Below, one piece after another: positions 56,316 to 64,000 of a stretch of 64,000 bases of DNA; the first letter of the stretch is position 1; each line of letters opens with the position of its first letter. The position numbers and the translations under genes were made by a program. Under the pieces are notes generated by a model that searched no databases, had not been told where the DNA came from, and saw only the letters and a list, made by a program, of their open reading frames with translations. The stretch spans positions 42,888,337 to 42,952,336 of the forward strand of contig CM068830.1 in assembly GCA_028554795.2 (NCBI GenBank), written 5' to 3'. Source of the DNA: Sinohyriopsis cumingii (lineage: Eukaryota; Mollusca; Bivalvia; Unionida; Unionidae).

Positions 56316-57068
56316 CCCTTTACCTCATGCAAGCATCTTTTGACGCCTCTACTCCATTCACATGGAAGCGCCTTTTGATGCCTACTGTAAACATCAGCCA
56401 TTTTAAGCCGGTTTTCATAGCGCCACCTTCGGGGAAAACCCCCATTTAGATACTACATTCATTTCTGTGAATGACAATTACATCAGATCACGTGGTCACT
56501 GTTTATGCCCTGGTCGATATCTGCTATTTAAAGTAACTGGGTCATAATCTCCACTCTCCAAAATGGAGGTCGCGGATTTCATTCAGTACTTACGAAGTTT
56601 TCACGATTAGAATCAGAACTAAGAAAGATTCAATAACTTAGGTAAAGGCTCTGATATTGATGCAGGCAGCAATTAGTTTTCATAAATTATCAAATTCAGA
56701 TGACTTAGTGATGTAGATGCAGACGACAAATTGTAAATTTGAAGTATGAGAAATGGCAGCTACGATTGGTCACGCGGCCTCCCTGACATGACGGTGAATG
56801 AGTCCTCTCAGGATTTTAAAGCACGTAAAAAATTCTTCAGTGAAAAATAATTACGCAGCTATAACAATCAGACTTTTAATCTTAAATTTTTCCACACATA
56901 ATAGATGTGTACCAAAAATGTAAAATGGTTACAATTGCTGTTTAACATAAAATACACTACATTGCTTAACAGTTAACAGGCAGGCCTATGCGTATGGAGT
57001 CGAACAGGTAACAGGTGCTCTATTTATAGCATGCTGCACTTTGTAATTATGCTCTATAAGGTAAACGG
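56316..57068. mobile_element. piggyBac-like MITE, 753 bp, inside SINE
   Basis: Left end ccctttacctcatgcaagca; right end, read in reverse, ccgtttaccttatagagc. Flanks are TTAA (56312-56315) and ATAA (57069-57072, one substitution). TTAA targets and CCCTTT termini are the hallmark of piggyBac. Subterminal repeats aagcatcttttgacgcct and aagcgccttttgatgcct lie at the left. A short frame MEVADFIQYLRSFHD then stop at 56563 may be the start of the lost transposase. The element is CpG-richer than its surroundings. Confidence 0.75.
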
Positions 57069-57264
57069 ATAAGAGGTTAGTGTTAGGACTGGTCAACCTG
57101 GTGTCAAGATAATGTGAATGGGTGGGAGACATTATGCTACATGTCTGTGGCATGATATCCCAGTGCTAGACATCACTATAAATTGCCACACTGCAGACAT
57201 CGTAGCGATGTGACTAAACATTTGTTAAAGCTACGTTACTAAACATCTGAATCACGCACACACA
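57069..57264 (+). mobile_element. SINE family A, 3' half of second split copy
   Basis: Continues from 56315: ataagaggttagtgttagga through gctagacatcactataaatt, tail gaatcacgcacacaca. Confidence 0.82.
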
Positions 57265-57830
57265 AACTGGCTACCATATACATGCAGTTGTGATTATACC
57301 ATTTAAACTGAAAGTAGATTTACATTGTCCATTTGAATATTGTCTGTCTACACTATAATATTTCAAGTAGTAGTTGTGTATACGTTTAAATTTCATAATA
57401 ATGTTCCATCCCTAGTTCATAAAAAAATTTTGTTACGATTTGGCATATATTTTGTCATAGGTTAACAAAGTTTAAAACGCATGGTTAATAATTTAAAATA
57501 TACCATAAATTATTTGAATTCTGGACTGTTCTTGGAGAGGTGGCCTTGTGTGTACTTATTATTGGCTCTTGCCCCAGTTAGTGTCTTGCCAATATATTCA
57601 CCAGAGCTGTACAGCATTCTGAATATTTATTTAGCAGCTTTGTTAAAATCCAAAATTTGACATATTTCTGCCTCATGCTGGGTGTGAAAAAAATTTAATC
57701 CAAATTTTCACCATGATGATTCATATGCACTAAGTTTCTGATATATTTACTTATCTACATACACAACTCCAGGTTACAGCTAATGTTCTAGACATTTGAA
57801 TTTGAAACAAATGTGGTATTACCTCTCGCT
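57265..57830. other. Transposon interior, nothing recognised
   Basis: Presumed intron of the minus-strand gene. No motif seen. Confidence 0.35.
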
Positions 57831-57833
57831 TGC

Positions 57834-57917
57834 TTAATTCAAATTAAAAGATCGAAGAATTTCAATGAAGCTGTCGCCATCAAGTTGTTTACATAACTGT
57901 GCCTTGCCACTTTTTTT
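57834..57917 (-). other. Possible alternative terminal exon
   Basis: After ctttaatttcag a minus-strand frame reads KKSGKAQLCKQLDGDSFIEI, LRSFNLN, stop. It looks protein-like but is not in phase with the exon at 58608; in the spliced phase it gives nine residues and a stop. Either a one-base change has shifted it or it belongs to another transcript. Confidence 0.3.
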
Positions 57918-57919
57918 CT

Positions 57920-58600
57920 GAAATTAAAGGACACAAACTAAACAAGTATTTTTGGTGAGGAAAAATGATAATCATTTCCAACAGTTTACAACTGTACATT
58001 CTTATTAATTATACAATAAGTTACTATTTAATATTACTGAAATGGCTGAATATAAATTGGATAGTCAGAAACAAGCCATAATCTGAATTGAAGATTAATT
58101 GGAAAAGAGATCTACCGGTATATTTCCGAGTCACAGTCTAAAATTAATTAAAACAAATATAACTTATTGCTACAAATAGCACACTGTCTGGAAAATAATA
58201 ACGAAAATGTAAAAAATACAAATACCAGTCAGATCATTAATAATATCAAGGGTCAATAAAATTTAAAGTGAAATTTACAATTTGGAAATGTATATTCGCA
58301 AGGCCGGCACGTACCAACTTTTTTGAACGAAAGACACGAGATGACTGGTCATTGTGCATTAGGATAAGTAAAAAATGTTGCCAATTATGTAAACAAAGCT
58401 TAAAACATAACACATACCTTTCAATATCCTTACAAGTTTGACGTTTAATTTATCAGTCTTCAAACAGCATGAAAAAAAGAAATTGTTCCATAGGATATAT
58501 TTCGTAATAGCTTTCCGTAAATTTACGTCACGCGAAGTCTTTCGCAGCTAAGGTACTTGGCGGCCGTGCAAATAATTTTGCTACAATTGGACTGAGTAAT
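57920..58600. other. Transposon interior, presumed intron
   Basis: Unique AT-rich sequence between the possible alternative exon and the first exon of the minus-strand gene. Confidence 0.35.
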
Positions 58601-59340
58601 GACTTACCTGCTACTTTCGCAATAATACACTCATGGTATCCCTTGAATCCACGACAAACCGCCATCACTTTCTCTCCCGTGCGATATTCCTTCATTTCTT
58701 TTCGTGGCGAGCGTACATCAGCCATACAGATTATGCCTCCTTGAATGGGACGATCATTCACCCATATAACCAGTGATATTTCTGGTTCAATGGTCATCTT
58801 AAAATCCTGGGATATTTTATATTATACAATTTCAATGACACTCCAATCGAAAATTGCGCCCAAATTCTAGACTGGTTATCCAAAGCGTATTTCGGTGCCA
58901 TATTTGGAAGCAAAATTTACAGAAACGGTTTTTTTTTTTTTGTTTTTTTCTTTTTACAGAAAATTTGGTTCTAACGCATGAAATCGAAATATGCCGGCTT
59001 TTTCAATGTAGTAATTGGTTAGAAAAAAATAAGTTCTTAATTTTATATCCCATCATAGTCAGCTTCATCAGCCATCATCATACGGAACAACCTCGGCTAT
59101 TTCTGCGTGACAAAAACGTGACTCCGATACGCGAAGGCGAATACTTGACAGAAAAATGAGACATTTTGTTCTCTTTTGATTTATGATTTATCTAAGGAGT
59201 TAATATATATACATCGGATACCAACGCCGTGATTTGGATATGTTGGGGAATGATTGGTTTACAGTAAAGTGGTTTTAGAAGACAAAGTTTACGACCAAGA
59301 GGCAATATCGTGTCGAGGTGTGGAACACAAATGGAAAGAC
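58500..59340. promoter_or_regulatory. CpG-richer divergent promoter region
   Basis: CG dinucleotides are frequent here (for example gtcacgcgaagtctttcg, ggcggccgtgc, gatacgcgaaggcga) and scarce through most of the window. The ATGs of the minus gene (58797) and the plus relic (59240) point away from each other across 440 bp. The likely role is a shared bidirectional promoter of the transposon; this is inference. Confidence 0.45.
58608..58797 (-). CDS. Transposon-borne unknown gene, first exon
   Basis: Minus-strand exon with ATG at 58797 and a consensus donor (gtaagt, 58607-58602). It encodes 63 residues plus one base. The protein starts MTIEPEISLVIWVNDRPIQG and contains ADVRSPRKEMKEYRTGEKVM then AVCRGFKGYHECIIAKVA. 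Joined to 55844-55723 it gives a 103-residue protein without disruption. The alternation of V/I with charged residues suggests a small beta-barrel (SH3/Tudor-like folds look similar), but I recognise no family. TATAAAATA lies 19-27 bases upstream of the ATG, and the plus-strand relic diverges from the same region. An alternative exon at 57917-57834 (acceptor ctttaatttcag) would truncate the frame after nine residues in this phase. As the transposase relic beside it is broken while this frame is open, it could be under selection, or simply short. It could also be a captured host gene. Confidence 0.5.
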
Positions 59341-61780
59341 AACACAAATTGGACACCCAAATATTATAGGTGAGTATGAGATAAACGGAGTCTCGACTTT
59401 ATCTCGTTTGCCCAAGTATAAACTGACTATATGATTAACCGCCCAACACTATATATGTATGACTGGTAATTAAATTGTAAGCAAGTATTTCAATAAATGT
59501 GAAAAGATATACAAGGTCAAAAACAAGTTTCCTTTTGCACCAGTTGTAAAATTAGAGTAGGTATTTTTGTTTTTCAATATATATGTATATATAACTTTCA
59601 AAGCAACCTAATTTGTGGAATTTTATTTTAACAGCCATAACCTTGTAATTGTCAGTCTTGGAAATGTTAACTCCAGTGATACATGTAAGCCCAAACAGGG
59701 ACTGCTCTGGTATTATGATAAAGTTGTGAATTTCTTGAGTATTTGTAGATCTAGTCCAAAAAGGTCTTTAGGTTACTGCTAAATTTTCAGACTGCTACAT
59801 ATATAAGTAAAATCATAACTTAAGTAACTTAAGTCCTGGAAAAAGAAATTTTGAAAAATTTCACATTAATCTTAGCAAGATTAAAATGTACACAAGTTTT
59901 ACCATGAAGATGATTTTTGAACGATATGTTAATGTTTTAATCAGTCTGACTGTACAGTCTGTAAACGTTTGAATGCTGTTTGTGTATTACAGGTACTGGT
60001 GTTCAGGACAAAATATATAAGCAGTTTGAAGTTAATTCCACAAAGTCCATTCCTAAAAGCACTATGTACTGGAGGAAGAGAAAACAATGGTAATTCCAGG
60101 AGTAATAGAGAGCTTTTTTACATTTTAAATAATGTCTGCAGCTGTCTTCCACAACAATGTTTATTTGTGTGAAGATAAGCATTATTCTTTATACATCTGT
60201 TCTTACCTAGTACATTCACAGCTTAACATGGCTCATATCTTAAACACAGTTTCATTATCATATCAATAATTTAAGGAATAAACAAATTTCACTATACAAC
60301 ACTAAGTGGAATTTTCAGAGTTCAACAAATTCTGAGTATATGGTGAAATCATTCAGATTTACAGACAGAATATTCAGTGTACGTGTTTGAACAGAACATT
60401 CACTCTGTATGGGTTATCCAACACACCATACACAATATATGCACAATGTACACCATATTTAACCAAATCAGCCAATTACAGAAATTCCAGGAAATATCTG
60501 ATCAGTATTGATTCTTGCAGAACAAGATATAATAATTTATTGTTATGCATTGTCATACTTAAGTTTTTAATTATTTAAAATGTTAAATATAATTTTTACT
60601 TTCATTTTTCTTATAATGCCCTAAAATGTTATGAAACTTGAGTTGTTTTTCTGAAAACATCACATACATTTATGAAGTGTATGTTGTATCACATGTACTT
60701 TGTATAATTGAGTATATTATTGTGTATCAATTACTTGTCATTTACATGCATTCATTGTGTATCATGTTTGCATTACCCATGTTTAAATGATGCATGCATT
60801 AACATTGGATTTGTCAAACTAAACTACTGTAACAGTGTAATATTAACTGTACATATTCAGTTCCCACAACAAAACAATAATGTTTGAATGTTAAGATTTT
60901 AATATGAATTATACATGTTCACTAAAATTTGTATTTCTCATTACAGTGTTGTTGATCTAGGTGAATCCAGTTCTGTTGGTCTTGGATATTATGAAATTGG
61001 TGACTGTACGTAATACTAATCTTCAAATATAATGAGAATATCAACAGATGAACCAACTAGATATGGTGACAGTGACATGAGTTTTTCATCTGACTCAGAA
61101 GAAAGTAGAGTTTTAATCAAGTTCAGACAATGAACAGTATCATCAGGTGAATGAAGCAACTCAGTCTTACCCATCTCATGTCACAGATCCCCCACTTTAT
61201 GTCATAGCCCCATAACAAGATATATATTGTAGTGAAATCACAAAGTCTGAACATGTTATTGTCCTTGGGGCTTTGCCAACAAGACATAATTTGTCAGATG
61301 CTAAATATGTGACTTTTTGGACTTAATTCAGTTGCATCTTCCTTCAGCAAACACAGGATTGACAATTGTCAAAGATTTGAAGGAAAAATGTGAATTCAGT
61401 AAGGAGTACAATGTATCTCAAATACAATTTTTATTGTGGGATCTGCAAAAAATTGTGCTCCGATAAAGAAGAAATGTGTGAAACTGGGGGCTGTACAGGT
61501 GTACATAACTAATAATTATGAGCAAACATCTCTTTGGAATGAAGTTGGCTCTGACAAGAAAGAAGACTTCCTTTCATCATCAAAAATAGGATCAAGTGTC
61601 TTCGAGAACCTATTATTGTTGTTGAAATTGGAAATGCCATTTATGGTACTGTTCTCCCCAATCATCATGAAAAGGACTAAAATGGCTCTCACCATTGCGC
61701 AGCAGAATTTCATACTTATACACTGTAGTGTCAAGCTCGAGTGGTGAACAGATTTGGACATATTTATGATTTTATATGCA
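59240..61780 (+). pseudogene. Decayed spliced CACTA/EnSpm-like transposase
   Basis: Three exon remnants join in phase. 59240-59369 starts ATG, reads MLGNDWFTVKWF, then an in-frame TAG at 59276, then KTKFTTKRQYRVEVWNTNGK to a gtgagt donor. 59993-60089 follows attacag and reads TGVQDKIYKQFEV to a gtaatt donor. 60947 onward follows ttacag and reads VVDLGESSSVGLGYYEIGDC before TAA at 61011. Phases are 1+2 and 2+1, so splicing was once real. Beyond it, frames break repeatedly. 61032-61130 reads MRISTDEPTRYGDSDMSFSS. Later fragments include LPTRHNLSDAKYV and a cysteine cluster YCGICKKLCSDKEEMC (61432-61479, pattern C-x2-C-x3-C-x6-C). An acidic linker, an RHNLS motif and then a cysteine knot is the order I recall in invertebrate EnSpm-type transposases. 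No catalytic core remains, so it cannot mobilise the element. Confidence 0.55.
60100..60940. other. Relic intron, nothing recognised
   Basis: AT-rich sequence between the second and third remnants of the transposase relic. Confidence 0.4.
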
Positions 61781-62169
61781 CCAGATATTTTCTGGTCAGG
61801 ATTTAACTAATTTTTCAGGATATCTTTTCATACATGTATAGTTTGTGTTACACCAACATTTTTGTATAGTGATGTTCTTTTGATAATGAACATTTAATTA
61901 CATATGTGGTACATACAATAAATGATGTACTACTTCAACACTTGTAGTTTGTTTTTTTAAAGCAGGGGTCAAGTGTGTGTGTGTGTGTGTATGGTTTAGT
62001 TTGTTTATCTGACTTGTGTCCTCTATTTCTCAGTATATATTTATCATAGGTTTGAAATAATAGTTTAGTTTCAAGTTCAAAAATCTGTGTTACAGCGCAG
62101 TTTAGTCATGATTGCTCTTTCTTTAGGTAATTCAAAATAATTCTTTGTACCAATCTTGAAAATTGACTA

Positions 62170-62590
62170 AGTTCTTTTCCAGGGTTTTCCATGCTGAAAT
62201 TTATCCCAAAAATTCTAAGTCCAAACTGTCCATCCTTTTCCAGGGTTTTCCATGCTGAAATTTATCCAAAAAATTCTAAGTCTAAACTGTCCATGCTTTT
62301 CCAGGGTTTTCCATGCTGAAAAAAATTCAGAGTCCAAAATGTCCATCATTTTCCAGGGTTTTCCATGCTGAAAAAAATCAAAGTCCAAAATGTCCATCGT
62401 TTTCCAGGGTTTTCCATGCTGAAAAATTTCAAAGTCCAAAATGTCCAGCATTTTCCAGGCATGTCCAGCATTTTCCATGCACAATGTCCAGGGTTTCCAT
62501 GCTAAATTCTGGAGAATATTTCATTTTTCCATCATTTTCCAGGGTTTTCCATGTTTTTCCATCGTATTCCATCCTTTTCCAGAGTATACG
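62170..62590. repeat. Right subterminal array of the transposon
   Basis: About seven copies of ttttccagggttttccatgc followed by tgaaaaaaatcaaagtccaa and aatgtccat. In reverse complement this is the catggaaaaccctgg module of the left end. A run of about ten ttttccat/ttttccag words leads to the terminal repeat. Confidence 0.85.
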
Positions 62591-62600
62591 ATGGAAAAAG

Positions 62601-62610
62601 TACAGCCGGG
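62601..62610 (-). repeat. Right terminal inverted repeat
   Basis: tacagccggg, reverse complement of 54687-54696, followed by the CA target duplication. Confidence 0.85.
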
Positions 62611-62725
62611 CAGCATGATGCCCCAGTGCTAGACATCATTATAAACTGCCACACTGCAGACATCATTGTGATGTGACTGAATTGTTTTTAAAAAAATACA
62701 TTAAAATCCAAATCACACACACATA
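62611..62725 (+). mobile_element. SINE family A, 3' half of first split copy
   Basis: Begins cagcatgatgccccagtgct and ends aaatcacacacacatac. It is the continuation of 54514-54686. Confidence 0.85.
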
Positions 62726-62786
62726 CATTTGTACAACAAGCATGGCATTGCATTTCAAAATTAAAAGAAATAGAATATTTTGGATA

Positions 62787-63150
62787 TCAGTTTGAAATAC
62801 TGCTCCCAGATGGTTGTGGTATAGGATGGTGATAAGCATTGTCATGGAGGAAATAAAAACAACAACAATGCATTAAAAAAAATGGGAAAAGTGTTACTGT
62901 TAAAATGTTCAACCTTTTCACCCTTAATGCACAAAGTTCTCTCTGATACAACTCCGTTTGAATTTCTTGACTGATATACCTACCTGTACTCCTTTCAGAG
63001 AGGATCGCTACCTGGTTAGACAGAGTTTGGAGATAGGAATCTCCATGACTTGATGACAGCTGGTTTAGCCTAGCACCAAAGACTGACACAATTAGGTGAT
63101 AACACTTAATGGGTCCACCATGAAACCAAGCCAGAGGCTAGTGCTGTGGT
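62787..63150 (-). other. High-complexity segment with open minus frame
   Basis: A 100-codon minus frame from 63089 includes GARLNQLSSSHGDSYLQTLS then NQVAILSERSTG. An acceptor-like tgtcag precedes TTTGGTGCT and donors gtagcg and gtaggt follow AACCAG and GTACAG, so a small antisense exon is conceivable. I recognise no family; a conserved mobile-element segment is the alternative. Confidence 0.2.
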
Positions 63151-63377
63151 GTTAGAATAGAGTTACCACTACACCTAACTTAACCTCTGGTTATTATAAG
63201 TTTGGAATACATTCTTCATGATCGCAAGGTCTACATAGTAGTTCATTAAGTTCAGGTTAAAAGACATATTACAGCAAAATTTAGTAGCATTCCTGTAGTT
63301 TTGCTTTTGGTGAAAAATCTGGTAGAAAGTATTTCCTATCACTGATTGTAAAATGGAAGAGTGGGTGGAGCCAGATT

Positions 63378-63535
63378 TAACACCATTTTTCAGCACATGA
63401 TAGGCTATACATGGCAGCCAATATATTAAGTGCAGAAAGAGTCCAGGAAGAATGACTAACCCACAGGAAGCTACTAGCAGACTATCTCACAGCTTTGGTT
63501 AAGCTGGGAAATGAACCAGCCAGGGTCTTTATGTT
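63378..63535 (-). mobile_element. SINE family B, truncated
   Basis: Shares gataggctatacatggcagc, ggaagctacta and tctcac with the copy at 43560. The head is absent and the 3' end degraded. Confidence 0.55.
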
Positions 63536-63539
63536 ATAC

Positions 63540-64000
63540 AAAGACACTCATGGTACATGCATAGCAATACCCATTTATCAAATGAACCAGGTAGAGTCCT
63601 TATGCCGTGATACATGGACTGCAATAATCATTTTGCAAATGAACTAGGCAGGGTCCTTATGCCATGATACATGCACTCAGTATCCATTTATCAAATGAAC
63701 CAGGCAGAGTCCTTATGCTTTGATACATGCTCTGCAATACCCATTTCTCAAATGAACCAGGCAGGGTCCGTATGCCATGATACATGGACTGCAATACTCA
63801 TTTCTCAAATGAACCAGAGTCCTTATGCCATGGTACATTCATAGTAATGCCCATTTCTCAAATGAACCAGGCAGGGTCTGTATGCCATGATACATAGACT
63901 GCAATACTCATTTCTCAAATGAACCAGGCAGAGTCCTTATGCCATGGTACATGCATAGCAATACCCATTTCTCAAATGAACCAGGTAGAGTCCTTATGCC
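63540..64000. repeat. Minisatellite, about 57 bp, runs off the window
   Basis: About eight copies of catttctcaaatgaaccagg plus cagggtccttatgccatgat and acatgcact. The array is cut by the window edge. The first unit overlaps the end of the truncated SINE B (gaaccagccagggtc). Confidence 0.9.

Larger units (their letters stand above)
54687..62610. mobile_element. 7.9-kb CACTA/EnSpm-like DNA transposon in a SINE
   Basis: The element spans 7924 bp. Its ends are inverted: cccggctgta at the left and tacagccggg at the right. The similarity continues loosely as tccatc(a/g)tat further in. It is flanked by a 2-bp CA duplication and splits one SINE A copy into two exactly complementary halves. Both ends carry arrays built on catggaaaac.ctgg, in opposite orientation. 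Inside are a minus-strand two-exon gene (58797 to 55723), a CpG-richer divergent centre (58500-59340) and a plus-strand transposase relic (59240 to about 61780). CACTA/EnSpm elements typically have 2-3 bp target duplications, subterminal repeats and two genes, which fits. The relic's RHNLS and C-x2-C motifs add support. The superfamily call is an inference; the boundaries are direct observation. Confidence 0.8.

Noticed and set aside
58854-59159. 101-codon plus frame in the CpG-richer region
   Set aside because: Contains an oligo-T derived Phe run, has no donor in frame and competes with a better-supported start at 59240.
62787-63089. Confident antisense gene
   Set aside because: Only one short frame with weak splice-like edges; kept as a low-confidence observation instead.

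Overview
The window is animal nuclear DNA: AT-rich, visibly CpG-poor, with short coding exons bounded by GT-AG introns, tRNA-derived SINEs, DNA-transposon remnants and an unusually heavy load of minisatellites. I see no bacterial or phage features. The SINE tails, the repeat-packed introns and the gene content fit a lophotrochozoan, probably a mollusc; that is inference and needs a database search.

One host gene is clear. Ten plus-strand exons (5432 to 39327, 396 codons) form the middle of a long coiled-coil protein. In order, their residues follow the C-terminal half of the JAKMIP family (Janus kinase and microtubule-interacting proteins). All exons are multiples of three and all introns are phase 0. 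The N-terminal exons lie left of the window. The C-terminal exons were not found and probably lie to the right.

The introns are mostly tandem repeats: about 31-32 bp (2.96-4.8 kb), 69 bp (10.96-13.4 kb), 77 bp (17.3-17.9 kb), 35 bp (20.6-21.5 kb), 45 bp (22.2 and 42.4 kb), about 60 bp (27.0-27.7 kb), 29 bp (28.4-31.5 kb, with an 899-bp higher-order period), 29 bp (45.8-47.2 kb), 54 bp (50.8-52.0 kb) and others. Two arrays were clearly born from exon ends: copies of the 3' end of an exon plus its splice donor, repeated into the downstream intron (5657-6040 and 27036-27665).

The most striking structure is a 7.9-kb DNA transposon at 54687-62610. It has 10-bp terminal inverted repeats, a 2-bp target duplication and inverted subterminal arrays, and it sits precisely inside a SINE whose two halves now lie 7.9 kb apart. 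It carries two divergent genes around a CpG-richer centre. On the plus strand is a decayed, spliced CACTA/EnSpm-like transposase relic. On the minus strand is an apparently intact two-exon gene for a 103-residue protein of unknown family. The intron of that second gene holds another SINE, itself split by a 753-bp piggyBac-like MITE, so four insertion events can be ordered. Two hAT-like elements with 8-bp target duplications, a pogo/Tigger transposase fragment, several foldback MITEs and a second SINE family complete the picture.
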